DNA of 64,000 nucleotides from Neisseriaceae bacterium (GTDB taxonomy: Bacteria; Pseudomonadota; Gammaproteobacteria; Burkholderiales; Neisseriaceae), in NCBI GenBank assembly GCA_017458185.1, contig JAFTFY010000018.1, positions 80,474 through 144,473 on the forward strand, given 5' to 3'. A program made the translations under genes and the position numbers. The notes under the pieces were generated by a model. The model made no database searches. It worked only from the letters and a program-made list of their open reading frames with translations, and had not been told where the DNA came from. This document shows, piece after piece, positions 18,567 to 27,086 of this stretch (its first letter is position 1; every line of letters starts with the position of its first letter).

Positions 18567-19436
18567 ATGGCTTTTGCATCTTTATTAACTCTTTTAGACG
18601 ATATTTCCAGCACTTTGGACGATGTGGCGGTGATGACCAAACTTGCGGCGAAAAAAACGGCTGGCATTGTGGGCGATGATTTAGCAGTGAATGCCGAGCA
18701 AGTTACGGGTTCGGCGGCGGAACGAGAATTGCCGATTGTGTTCAAAGTGGCATTCGGTTCGCTCATCAATAAGGCGATTTTGGTGCCTTTGGCGTTGTTG
18801 ATTTCGGCGATTGCACCGTGGTTGATTGCACCGATGCTCATCATCGGCGGTCTTTATTTGTCGTTTGAAGGTGTGGAAAAGGTGTTGGGCTTTTTTCTGC
18901 ATAAATCACATCATAACAATGAAAATCAAGTAGTTGAATTTAATGAAAAAGAACGAGTTAAAGGAGCCATTCGCACCGATTTTGTGTTATCGACTGAAAT
19001 TATTGTGATTGCTTTGGGGGTGATTTCAGGCAGCCTATTGCAAAAGGCGATGACGCTGTCGATTATTGCGATTTTAATGACAGTGGGCGTGTATGGCGTG
19101 GTGGCGTTGATTGTGAAAATTGATGACATTGGCTTGTGGCTGATGAAAAAACCGATTTCCGCCCTACGCCTTGTGGGGCAAGGTTTTGTTTCTGCCATGC
19201 CTTATTTGATGAAATCGCTTACGGTGATTGGCACTTTGGCAATGTTAATGGTGGGCGGCGGTATTTTGCTGCACAATGGTTTGGCACATTTTGCCCATTA
19301 TTTAGAACACTTACAACCGCCCTATTTCGCTACCCTACTCTCGTCTTTTGTTGTGCCGATTGCCATCGGCTTTGTGGCAGGCTTGTTGTTAGTGGGTTTA
19401 TGGCATGTGAAAGAAAAGTTTTTTCAGGCAGCCTGA
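18567..19436 (+). CDS. YedI-like (DUF808) inner-membrane protein
   Basis: The 289-residue multispanning inner-membrane protein matches DUF808. The N-terminus FASLLTLLDDISSTLDDVAVMTKLAAKKTAGIVGDDLAVNAEQ is the family hallmark, and five to six hydrophobic segments follow from about residue 70. The function of the family is unknown. The stop codon and C-terminal FFQAA are encoded by an uptake sequence. No Shine-Dalgarno sequence precedes the start. Confidence 0.88.
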   Translation: MAFASLLTLLDDISSTLDDVAVMTKLAAKKTAGIVGDDLAVNAEQVTGSAAERELPIVFKVAFGSLINKAILVPLALLISAIAPWLIAPMLIIGGLYLSFEGVEKVLGFFLHKSHHNNENQVVEFNEKERVKGAIRTDFVLSTEIIVIALGVISGSLLQKAMTLSIIAILMTVGVYGVVALIVKIDDIGLWLMKKPISALRLVGQGFVSAMPYLMKSLTVIGTLAMLMVGGGILLHNGLAHFAHYLEHLQPPYFATLLSSFVVPIAIGFVAGLLLVGLWHVKEKFFQAA

Positions 19437-19451
19437 AAGTTATTGATATAT

Positions 19452-19787
19452 ATGCAAATATTATTTTTATGTAGTAAAAACAAACAACGCAGTTTAACAG
19501 CGGAAAAGTTGTTTGACGGTTATCGCAATCACCGTGTGCGTTCGGCAGGAACGGAAACAAATGCACGCATTAAGGTTACTGCGGGGGATATTGCGTGGGC
19601 AGACATCATTTTTTGTATGGAACAAAAACACGCTCGCCGTATTCGTGAAAAATATGCAGACAAATTAAAAGATAAGAAATTGATTTGTCTTAATATTCCT
19701 GATAAGTTTGCTTTTATGGATGAAAAATTGCAATCCTTATTAAAAGAACGCTTAAATAGCGTATTTATAAACTTTCAGGCAGCCTGA
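19452..19787 (+). CDS. Low-molecular-weight tyrosine phosphatase-like protein
   Basis: The 111-residue cytosolic protein has an N-terminal P-loop-like LFLCSKNKQRSLTAE, in which Cys and Arg are placed as in the CX5R(S/T) loop of LMW protein-tyrosine phosphatases. VRSAGTETNA and IIFCMEQKHARRI follow. The usual C-terminal DPY-type catalytic motif appears replaced by NIPDKFAFMD, as in the short single-domain branch. I start at ATG 19452, not the in-frame TTG 19443. The last residues NFQAA and stop come from an uptake sequence. Confidence 0.75.
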   Translation: MQILFLCSKNKQRSLTAEKLFDGYRNHRVRSAGTETNARIKVTAGDIAWADIIFCMEQKHARRIREKYADKLKDKKLICLNIPDKFAFMDEKLQSLLKERLNSVFINFQAA

Positions 19788-19791
19788 AAAT

Positions 19792-20634
19792 TTATCGCAA
19801 ATAGAACAAACACACAATCGCAATAATCGCCAATATAATACCCAATATATTGATTTTATTTATTTTTTCTTTGAATGCAAACACGCCTGTGAGTGTGCCT
19901 ATGGTAATCACGCCCAAATTCATTGCCGCAAACACAATCGTAGGGTTGCTGCTGTATGCCTGATGAGCACGCAAATACAGACAAATATTGCCGAAATTAA
20001 GCAAGCCTAACAGAATACCGCCCAAAATGCCTTGTTTTGTCCATTGTGTTTTGCGGGCGATAAGATAGGTCAATAACAACACGCCAGCGGCGATAAATAG
20101 GGCAAATAAATGCGTGGTCATTGCCGTATTTTTAGACAACTGTTTGAACAAAATATCAATCACGCCATAGCCTAACCACACGCCCAATAGCAACCATATC
20201 GCCGCCCTACCCTGCCTTGCTTGGGCGGGTTTGTAAGTTAAGGCAAACAAAGCGATAATGGCTAAAATCACCGCAATCATTTTGCCTGCGTAAAGCGTTT
20301 CGTCAAAAATCACAAAGGCGGAAACAATCGGCAAAAACAGTGATAATCGTTGTGCCGCATCGGATTTGGCGATACCTGCTTGTTCAACACATTTGCCCAT
20401 AATAATAAATACACTTGGTAACAATATTGCAAGCGGTAATAAAACAAACCATTCGGATAATAAAACAGAAATGTTTTGGCTTAAATTGGGTTTGAATAAT
20501 AAAAATGTGCAAATAGCCGCAGTGGGATAATTCACCGCTACTGCTTGTTCAATCGCAATACCTTGTTTTTTCGATAATTTTAGCAATATAGATACTGCCA
20601 CACTGCATAGAATGCTGAATATTAAATAATACAT
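19792..20634 (-). CDS. DMT/EamA-family transporter
   Basis: The 280-residue inner-membrane protein has about ten hydrophobic helices arranged as two EamA halves. The first ends with FVIFDETL and the second with TGVFAFKEKINKINILGIILA, the glutamate-containing helix pair typical of drug/metabolite transporters. The substrate is unknown. It is convergent with the phosphatase-like gene, only 4 bases apart. No ribosome-binding site is visible. Confidence 0.85.
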   Translation of the reverse strand: MYYLIFSILCSVAVSILLKLSKKQGIAIEQAVAVNYPTAAICTFLLFKPNLSQNISVLLSEWFVLLPLAILLPSVFIIMGKCVEQAGIAKSDAAQRLSLFLPIVSAFVIFDETLYAGKMIAVILAIIALFALTYKPAQARQGRAAIWLLLGVWLGYGVIDILFKQLSKNTAMTTHLFALFIAAGVLLLTYLIARKTQWTKQGILGGILLGLLNFGNICLYLRAHQAYSSNPTIVFAAMNLGVITIGTLTGVFAFKEKINKINILGIILAIIAIVCLFYLR

Positions 20635-20726
20635 ATTAAAAATTGTTTTGATTAAAACGAAACGATATTTTACAGTAATTTATGATTTATAAAAAAATCA
20701 TTTTTTTCATATTGATCAAAAAACAA

Positions 20727-20862
20727 AAAACCGTTTTATTGGTAAAACAAGGTTTAGTTGATACGAAGTATCAACCTTTAACAAACGCAGTTTGTTAAAG
20801 TGGATTGCGAAGCAATCAAAGCGAAGTTTCTGTGAGCCGATAGGCGATGCTAAAACGGTTTT
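20727..20862. ncRNA. Multi-hairpin structured element between transporter and fnr
   Basis: An outer 12-bp perfect stem (20727-20738 with 20851-20862) encloses three consecutive hairpins with trinucleotide loops. They are GTTGATAC-GAA-GTATCAAC (20757-20775), an 11-bp stem with loop GCA (20776-20800) and GATTGC-GAA-GCAATC (20803-20817). T-runs flank the outer stem on both strands, so it could end transcription from both sides. Whether it is a transcribed RNA or a DNA repeat is not known. Confidence 0.5.
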
Positions 20863-20884
20863 ATTTTTTCAGGCTGCCTGAAAG

Positions 20885-21646
20885 TTATTCTTCTTCCTGT
20901 GTTTCTGTATTGCTGTTGCTGCCTGCAACTAATCTATTTAATTCCAAAGGATTGGTTAGGCGAATGTGTTTGTGATTGACATCAATCCAGCCTGATTGTT
21001 GAAATTTGGAGAATGTGCGACTAACGGTTTCTAATTTTAAGCCCAAGTAACTGCCGATTTCTTCTCGCGACATTCTTAAAATAAATTCGTTAGACGCAAA
21101 GCCCCTTGCACGCAGGCGTTGTGATAGGTTCATTAAAAATGCGGCTAATCGTTCTTCGGATTTCATATTGCCTAACAAGAGCATGACATTTTGATCTCTT
21201 ACGATTTCGCTACTCATCAAGCGAATAAAATGGCGTTGTAGCGTGGGAATTTCGCCGTACAATTCTTCCAAACGGTCGAATGGCAATTCGCACACTTCGC
21301 TGTCTTCTAATGCAACGGCGTTACACGAATGTACATTGTTAGACAAGCCGTCCATACCGATGAGTTCGCCCGACATAAAAAAGCCTGTAACTTGGTCGCG
21401 TCCGTCTAAACTGGCGATATTTGTTTTGAAAAAGCCCGTGCGTACGGCAAACAGCGATGTAAATTCTTCGCCCACACGAAACAAATATTCGCCTTTTTTA
21501 ATGTGGCGACTTTGACGAATCACGGTGTTCAGTTGTTCAAATTCATCGGGATTTAAGCCCACAGGCAAACACAGTTCTCGTAAAGAACAGTTGGAACATA
21601 AAATTTTTAATGCCTGTGGCTTCTCGCAATTTTGACAATCTAACAT
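20885..21646 (-). CDS. fnr: FNR-type anaerobic regulator
   Basis: This 253-residue CRP/FNR regulator senses oxygen. Cys17, Cys20, Cys26 and Cys108 match the four [4Fe-4S] ligands of E. coli FNR, with an extra pair at Cys4/Cys7. A cyclic-nucleotide-type beta barrel (about 35-150) precedes a helix-turn-helix. In the recognition helix GLKLETVSR, E206, S209 and R210 fit the TTGAT-N4-ATCAA contact set. It is divergent from hemN, whose upstream region carries a matching palindrome. The C-terminus has a Ser/Thr/Glu-rich tail. Confidence 0.93.
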   Translation of the reverse strand: MLDCQNCEKPQALKILCSNCSLRELCLPVGLNPDEFEQLNTVIRQSRHIKKGEYLFRVGEEFTSLFAVRTGFFKTNIASLDGRDQVTGFFMSGELIGMDGLSNNVHSCNAVALEDSEVCELPFDRLEELYGEIPTLQRHFIRLMSSEIVRDQNVMLLLGNMKSEERLAAFLMNLSQRLRARGFASNEFILRMSREEIGSYLGLKLETVSRTFSKFQQSGWIDVNHKHIRLTNPLELNRLVAGSNSNTETQEEE

Positions 21647-21937
21647 TCTGTATAACTTCTTGAAAAATTAAAGTTTTTATGGGTTCTAAAAATAGAATAA
21701 TGTTTTTATTCAGGCTGCCTGAAAATTTAATTTAATCAGAAATCTTTGCAAAATTTAAGCGGCTTATCATAAGCCTACGAATAAGCCAACAATGGCATTT
21801 TTTTGAAAAACAAAATTTTGCAAAGAGTTCTAAAACCTATTTTTAGAAAATCCACACAAGCAAACAAATTGAATATAGCAAACTTATTTGGCTATAATCA
21901 AATTTGTTTTAACAAAGTCCGCATTTTCGTATATTAT

Positions 21938-21951
21938 TTGACAACTGTCAA
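21938..21951. promoter_or_regulatory. Predicted FNR box upstream of hemN
   Basis: TTGAC-AACT-GTCAA is a perfect dyad with FNR spacing (consensus TTGAT-N4-ATCAA), located 55 bases before the hemN start and 292 bases from the fnr start. The T-to-C change at the fifth base is symmetrical. Confidence 0.65.
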
Positions 21952-22005
21952 AACACTTTTTGCGAAACAGTGCGATTTTACCAAACTTGAACAGCAAACC
22001 ACAAA

Positions 22006-23406
22006 ATGAATATGCAAAATTTTCAAAACATTGACTTTGACCGTGCGTTGATTGAACGCTTGCCGTCAAATGGTCCGCGTTATACTTCCTATCCAACCGC
22101 CGACCGCTTTGTATCTGATTTTACAGAACAAAATTATATCCATGCTTTGCAACAACGCAAGTCTGGGGCGTTAAATCGTCCGCTGTCTTTGTATGTGCAT
22201 ATTCCCTTTTGCAATGTGATTTGCTTTTACTGCGGCTGTAACAAAATTGCCACAAAAGATAAACGGCACGCCGATATCTATATCAATTACCTTGATAAAG
22301 AAACGCAATTATTAAAGCCACATTTAACAGGCATAACGCGTTTGGAACAGTTGCATTTTGGCGGCGGCACGCCCACTTTTTTGTCGGACGAACAATTAGC
22401 ACGCGTGTTTGAGATTATCGGCAATGCCTTTGAATTAGTGGAAAATGGCGAATATTCGATTGAAATCGACCCACGCAAGGTATCCGCCGACAATGTTCGC
22501 AACTTGGCAAAATTAGGTTTTAACCGTATGAGCGTGGGCGTGCAAGACTTTGACCCACAAGTGCAACGAGCCGTTAATCGCGTACAAAGCGTAGAAGAAA
22601 CCGCACAGGTTGTGCATACCGCACGAGAATCAGGGTTTAAATCGGTAAGCATTGATTTAATCTACGGTTTGCCGCACCAAAGTGTGGCAACCATGAAAGC
22701 CACTTTGGATACAGTGCTGACGCAATTAGACCCCGACCGCATATCGCTGTATCACTACGCCCATTTGCCGCATTTATTCAAACCACAACGCAGAATTGAC
22801 ACCGCCGCCGTGCCTAATTCCAAAGAAAAATTAGACATACTGCAATACGCCGTGCAACGCCTAACGGACGCAGGTTATATCTTTATCGGCATGGATCACT
22901 TTGCCAAACCGCAAGACGAATTGTCGGTTGCCTTACGACAAGGACGCTTGCAACGCAATTTTCAAGGCTATTCCACGCACGCCGATTGCGATTTAATCGG
23001 CTTGGGCATTTCCAGCATAGGCAAAGTCGGCAACATTTACTGCCAAAACGCCAAAACCACAGAAGAATACTATGCGGCGTTGGACAGCGGACACTTACCC
23101 GTTTTGCGTGGCTACACTTTGAATAAAGACGATTTACTTCGCCGCAACATAATCCAAGACCTAATGTGCCGCTTCGCCCTATCGTTCTTGCCATACGAAC
23201 AACAATACGGCTTACAATTTGAACAATATTTCAAAACAGAAATGGCTGAAATGCAACAACTGCAACAAGACGGCTTGGTTGAAATTGAACCTAAATTCAT
23301 CTGGGTAACCGACAAAGGGCGTTTTTTAATCCGCAACATTGCGATGGTGTTCGATTATCACCTGCGACACAAAGCCACAACGGCGGTTTATTCTAAAACG
23401 GTGTAA
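22006..23406 (+). CDS. hemN: Oxygen-independent coproporphyrinogen III dehydrogenase
   Basis: The 466-residue radical SAM enzyme oxidatively decarboxylates coproporphyrinogen III in haem synthesis without oxygen. The cluster motif is HIPFCNVICFYCGC, with Cys69, Cys73 and Cys76, preceded by the HemN-type GPRYTSYPTADRF (about 23-35). FGGGTPTFL binds SAM. The length matches HemN rather than the shorter HemW. A second ATG lies two codons downstream, and no clear Shine-Dalgarno is seen. An FNR-type box upstream supports anaerobic induction. Confidence 0.95.
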   Translation: MNMQNFQNIDFDRALIERLPSNGPRYTSYPTADRFVSDFTEQNYIHALQQRKSGALNRPLSLYVHIPFCNVICFYCGCNKIATKDKRHADIYINYLDKETQLLKPHLTGITRLEQLHFGGGTPTFLSDEQLARVFEIIGNAFELVENGEYSIEIDPRKVSADNVRNLAKLGFNRMSVGVQDFDPQVQRAVNRVQSVEETAQVVHTARESGFKSVSIDLIYGLPHQSVATMKATLDTVLTQLDPDRISLYHYAHLPHLFKPQRRIDTAAVPNSKEKLDILQYAVQRLTDAGYIFIGMDHFAKPQDELSVALRQGRLQRNFQGYSTHADCDLIGLGISSIGKVGNIYCQNAKTTEEYYAALDSGHLPVLRGYTLNKDDLLRRNIIQDLMCRFALSFLPYEQQYGLQFEQYFKTEMAEMQQLQQDGLVEIEPKFIWVTDKGRFLIRNIAMVFDYHLRHKATTAVYSKTV

Positions 23407-23443
23407 AAAGGCGTTTCAGGCAGCCTGAAAAGGATTAAAAGCA

Positions 23444-23474
23444 TACAAAACCATCTAATAGAGATGGTTTTGTA
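23444..23474 (+). terminator. Terminator after hemN
   Basis: A 13-bp stem (23444-23456 with 23462-23474) with loop AATAG is followed by TTTT. Uptake sequences lie on both sides of it. Confidence 0.85.
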
Positions 23475-23509
23475 TTTTCAGGCAGCCTGAATGCTTATTT
23501 TTGGATACA

Positions 23510-23833
23510 ATGTGTTTTATTTTCAATCAGCAGGTTGTATTTGGCGGAGCGTTGTTGATTACGCTGATTCTTTTTTATATCAATCGCATAGCAGGCTTAT
23601 CCGAAGATGGTTCGATTGCCACATTCTGTATGCTTTATGTCATAGCCATTATGTTTCACTATATTTTGGTGCTTATTACTAAACCGATTTGTGCCTTGTT
23701 TGGTTGGCGTGATATGGATATAAGTGTTGGCAGTGGCACTGGCAGCGGCGATTCGTCTTCGAGCAGAAGTCGCAGTAGTTATTCTGGTGGTGGTGGTCGT
23801 TCAGGTGGCAGCGGTTCGGGTGGTTCTTGGTAA
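23510..23833 (+). CDS. Small membrane protein with Ser/Gly-rich tail
   Basis: The predicted 107-residue protein has hydrophobic segments at about 10-25 and 38-60, then ALFGWRDMDISVG and a low-complexity tail of Ser, Gly and Arg ending SGGSW. Such tails recall TPM/YgcG-type envelope proteins (compare a C-terminal glycine run), but no catalytic domain is present. ATG 23510 is preferred to the in-frame TTG 23501; a different frame opened at 23491 looks spurious. It is followed by another small exported protein, 18 bases on. Confidence 0.6.
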   Translation: MCFIFNQQVVFGGALLITLILFYINRIAGLSEDGSIATFCMLYVIAIMFHYILVLITKPICALFGWRDMDISVGSGTGSGDSSSSRSRSSYSGGGGRSGGSGSGGSW

Positions 23834-23851
23834 GTTGTGGAGATATGGTCA

Positions 23852-24481
23852 ATGAACACACAATTTTTAGGGTTAATAATGTTGCTTGCAAGTTTTCAGG
23901 TTGCCACAGGCAAACCTGTGGTTGATACATATACTGAACCTGACGGCACTGTTGGCAAAATGACAATTCGCACACCGCCGCCGCCACGCCCTGTTTCTTC
24001 TATACCTGATGAATTAAAAGGCAATCCTGACGCGGAACAAGCGTTTTTAAATAAACAAAAACAAATTCAATCGCTTCAAACAACTGGTAAAACCGTTATT
24101 TTGCCTTGTTGTGTGTTCCATACAGAAAATCCTGACGAATTTTATGCCGTTGATGAGCAAGGCAAAACGGATAAACTACATACAGCCGAACAAATTAAAT
24201 TATATCGTTGGGTTAATGAAGAATTGCAGATTACGCAATTTACAGCGGCAAATGGTGTATGCCGTGCAGCGAAAGATAAAAAAGAAATAAAAATCAATGC
24301 AGTACGCAATTACCATAGGCTGCCTGAAAAAACGCTGATGATTGCCGCAGGCGTGCAGGATAAAAAAATACACATTACCAGCGTTCAATATGTAACAGAC
24401 AAGCAGACGATGAATACAGCAGAACACACCACATATATCCAGCAACAATGGCAATTTTTGTTGGATAATGTGTGCAAATAA
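23852..24481 (+). CDS. Exported protein, unknown family
   Basis: The 209-residue protein has the N-terminal signal MNTQFLGLIMLLASFQVATG. The mature part has a Pro-rich TPPPPRPVSS segment, a Cys pair (LPCCVFH) and a NPDEFYAVDEQGK region. I start at ATG 23852, 8 bases behind GGAG, not at the in-frame TTG 23837. An uptake-like sequence in frame writes RLPEKT. The function is not recognised. It forms a pair with the preceding small membrane protein. Confidence 0.7.
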   Translation: MNTQFLGLIMLLASFQVATGKPVVDTYTEPDGTVGKMTIRTPPPPRPVSSIPDELKGNPDAEQAFLNKQKQIQSLQTTGKTVILPCCVFHTENPDEFYAVDEQGKTDKLHTAEQIKLYRWVNEELQITQFTAANGVCRAAKDKKEIKINAVRNYHRLPEKTLMIAAGVQDKKIHITSVQYVTDKQTMNTAEHTTYIQQQWQFLLDNVCK

Positions 24482-24535
24482 GTCTTTCAGGCAGCCTGAA
24501 AGCCAAAACTTTAATCCATTACGGGATATTTTAAA

Positions 24536-26440
24536 ATGAACAAAACCGCTCTTTTCCTTTCACTTGCCATTTTATTTGGCACTGTCGCTTGCGATAAACC
24601 AGCAACACAAGCAAATACGCAAAACACCGTAATCAATACGCCACAGGCTGATACCAAGCAGCCTGAAAATGTCGTTGCTGCAATGAAAAATTATGACCAT
24701 GTTTATCCATTTGAAAATGGTTTAGCGAAAGTTCAAAAAAACGAACAATATGGCTTAATCGACAAAAACGGCAAGGAAGTGGTTGCCGTGCAATATGATG
24801 AATTGTATCCTTTTCACGAGGGATTAGCCTTTGTTAAAAAAGGCGAAAGAGTGGGTTTTATTGATAAAACAGGCAAGGCAGTTGTGCCGCTACAATACGA
24901 TGACGATGAAGATTATTACTTGGAATTAAGCCACCCGCCTTTTTTTGCAAATGGAGTTGTGTCGCTTAACAAAAATGGCAAAGCAGTTTTGGTGGATAAT
25001 ACGGGTAAAGAATTGAATCTCAAACAATATGATGAATCTCCTTATTACTGGTTTAGCGAGGGATTAGCCGCCGTTCAAAAAGACGGTAAATGGGGCTTTA
25101 TTGATACCACAGGCAAGGAAGTGATTGCCCCACAATATGATTCTGCCGATTCATTTAACGATGGATTAGCCCAAGTTGAAAAAGACGGGCAATCTATTTT
25201 TATTGATAAAACAGGTAAAGCCGTTTTTTCAGTGCCACAACACTATGATTATATTTATCCATTTAGCGAGGGATTAGCCAAAGTTGAAAAAAACGGCAAA
25301 CTCGGTTTTATGGATAAAACGGGCAAAGAAGTGATTCCTGTGCAATATGACAGTGCATACGAATTTAGCGAGGGATTAGCATTTGTAAAAAAAGAAGAAA
25401 ACGGCAAATGGGGCGTGATTGATAAAACAGGACGAGAAGTTGTGTCTTATCAATACGATATTTATTTTATGGAAAGCGAAAATCCAACTTTTAAAAATGG
25501 ATTTGCTCGCGTTATGAAAAACGGCAAACACGGTTTAATTGATAAAACAGGACGAGAAGTTGTGCCGATGCAATATGATACGATATTGCGAAAATTTAGC
25601 GATGGATTAGCCGTTGTTGAAAAAGACCACAAAAAAGACGGCTATCAATACGGTTTTGTGGATACAACAGGGCGTGAAGTTGTGCCTGTGCAATATAATT
25701 TTGCTGATGATTTTAGCGAAGGATTAGCCAGCGTTTATCAATACGGTAAATATGGTTTTATTGATACAACAGGAAAAAAGGTGATTCCTTTTGAATATGA
25801 TTTGGCACACAGTTTTAGCGAAGGATTAGCGGCGGTTGAAAAAGAAGGCAAGTGGCAATTTATTGATAAAACAGGAAAAATAGTTATCGCCGTGCAAGGT
25901 AAAATGTATCAAGCAGCCCCAGCGGTTAAAAAAGCACCGCCCCTACCACAACGATTTAAAATTGATAGCAGTCAATACAACGCACCGCTTTATACGGGTG
26001 AAATTGCCCACAAATTATCATTAGATAAATCTTTTGATGACTTTGAAGTGCATAAAGAAAACTTACAGGAAGCCTTAAAAGAAGCCCAAGCCGATAGACG
26101 AAATATCAATTTTGCAGGACAGTATATGGTGGTGTCGGCAGGTTGTGGCACAGGTTGTGTTAATTTTTATATTTTAGATGTAAAAACAGGTGAAGTTGCT
26201 GATAGTTTATATGTATCAGGCTACCCTGTGGATAAAGAAGGTAAATTAGACCCAGAAGAAATGGCAACTTGGGTGGGCTGGGATATAGCACATCAACAAA
26301 ACAGTCGCTTATTGTTTATCGAAGGCGATTTGGGCGAAGATGAATACGGTTTCGGCGGCAATGGCTCTTTTGCCTTTGAATTAAAAGACGGAAAATTGCA
26401 CTTCTTGCAACATTCACCTGTGGTGCAAATGAGTGAATAA
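24536..26440 (+). CDS. WG-repeat lipoprotein 2
   Basis: The 634-residue paralogue of the lipoprotein at 9494-11398 has the signal MNKTALFLSLAILFGTVAC and a Thr/Gln/Asn-rich linker. About eleven WG repeats (F.EGLA.VEK.GKWGFIDTTGKEV) run to about residue 450. The C-terminal domain (YTGEIAHKL ... GNGSFAFEL ... SPVVQMSE) matches the paralogue's, with NFAGQYMVVSAGCGTG in place of GFAGHYTVMVFGVGG. Its repeats are more uniform than those of copy 1, suggesting recent homogenisation. It is presumed to be surface or periplasmic. Confidence 0.88.
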   Translation: MNKTALFLSLAILFGTVACDKPATQANTQNTVINTPQADTKQPENVVAAMKNYDHVYPFENGLAKVQKNEQYGLIDKNGKEVVAVQYDELYPFHEGLAFVKKGERVGFIDKTGKAVVPLQYDDDEDYYLELSHPPFFANGVVSLNKNGKAVLVDNTGKELNLKQYDESPYYWFSEGLAAVQKDGKWGFIDTTGKEVIAPQYDSADSFNDGLAQVEKDGQSIFIDKTGKAVFSVPQHYDYIYPFSEGLAKVEKNGKLGFMDKTGKEVIPVQYDSAYEFSEGLAFVKKEENGKWGVIDKTGREVVSYQYDIYFMESENPTFKNGFARVMKNGKHGLIDKTGREVVPMQYDTILRKFSDGLAVVEKDHKKDGYQYGFVDTTGREVVPVQYNFADDFSEGLASVYQYGKYGFIDTTGKKVIPFEYDLAHSFSEGLAAVEKEGKWQFIDKTGKIVIAVQGKMYQAAPAVKKAPPLPQRFKIDSSQYNAPLYTGEIAHKLSLDKSFDDFEVHKENLQEALKEAQADRRNINFAGQYMVVSAGCGTGCVNFYILDVKTGEVADSLYVSGYPVDKEGKLDPEEMATWVGWDIAHQQNSRLLFIEGDLGEDEYGFGGNGSFAFELKDGKLHFLQHSPVVQMSE

Positions 26441-26470
26441 AATAATTTTCAGGCTGCCTGAAACAAAAAA

Positions 26471-26491
26471 ACGCAAGTTCGAAACTTGCGT
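26471..26491. terminator. Bidirectional terminator
   Basis: ACGCAAGTT-CGA-AACTTGCGT is flanked by A-run and T-run, between the convergent WG lipoprotein and YeaQ-like genes. Confidence 0.88.
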
Positions 26492-26509
26492 TTTTCTATA
26501 ACTAAATGA

Positions 26510-26761
26510 CTACTTAAATAAAAAGTTGCCCACGCCAATAAGCACGCACGCACCGAATACGGCGACTAAAATATGACCAATCAAGCCTGTGCCACTAATG
26601 CCGATGAAACTCAATAAAAACGAGCCGACTACGCCGCCCAAAATACCCAAGATAATATTGCGAATCAAGCCGCCTTTGCCGCCCATAATAAAGCCTGCTA
26701 ACCAGCCTGCAATCGCACCAATAACCAATGCCACAAGAAGTGCAGTAAGATTTACTGTCAT
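26510..26761 (-). CDS. GlsB/YeaQ/YmgE family membrane protein
   Basis: The 83-residue inner-membrane protein of the transglycosylase-associated family has three hydrophobic helices. The first is GAIAGWLAGFIMGGKGG, the second IILGILGGVVGSFLLSFIG and the third LVAVFGACVLIGVGNFLF. The glycine-rich GG motifs are the family signature. The family is stress related in enterobacteria, with unknown biochemistry. GAAAGGGA precedes the start. Confidence 0.9.
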   Translation of the reverse strand: MTVNLTALLVALVIGAIAGWLAGFIMGGKGGLIRNIILGILGGVVGSFLLSFIGISGTGLIGHILVAVFGACVLIGVGNFLFK

Positions 26762-26850
26762 AAGTAATCCCTTTCTTTATGTTGTTCAAAAATCGTAGCA
26801 TTATTGCAAAGAAATCTGATTTAAATCTTAATCTAATGCAATGTTTTGAT

Positions 26851-27044
26851 AATTAGTAATGAGCGATTAGCAATTAGCAGTGATTATGTCAATCCTTGTG
26901 GATTGACGGATATTTTTAGATAACACTTCGATTTTCTTTCAGGCAGCCTGAAAGGCTTGTCGAAGCGTTATCTAATAATAAACTGTTTTGCCGCAAGGCA
27001 AAACTAAAAATTCATTGCTCATTGCTCATTTCTCATTGCTAATT
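26851..27044. repeat. DUS-centred composite inverted repeat, copy 1 (full)
   Basis: The order is: AATGAG/AGCAATT-type heptamer tail (26851-26880); hairpin GTCAATCC-TTGT-GGATTGAC (26888-26907); AGATAACACTTCGAT (26918-26932); uptake sequence (26937-26953); TCGAAGCGTTATCT (26960-26973); hairpin GTTTTGCC-GCAA-GGCAAAAC (26985-27004); heptamer tail TCATTGC-type (27011-27044). The whole is an imperfect palindrome around the uptake sequence. Confidence 0.8.
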
Positions 27045-27086
27045 GATATAATCGCCCTTTCCAATATTTTTCAGGCAGCCTAAAAA

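Noticed and set aside
20713..20720. TTGATCAA as an FNR box
   Set aside because: The half-sites are directly joined, lacking the 4-base spacer required for FNR; it also lies downstream of fnr.
23491..23682. 63-residue ORF starting at 23491
   Set aside because: It is in a different frame from the 107-residue membrane protein with clear helices and begins inside the end of an uptake sequence.
26851..27044. CRISPR-like array in repeat zones
   Set aside because: The repeats are few, palindromic and irregularly spaced; the heptamer tails are only simple tandem units and there are no cas genes.
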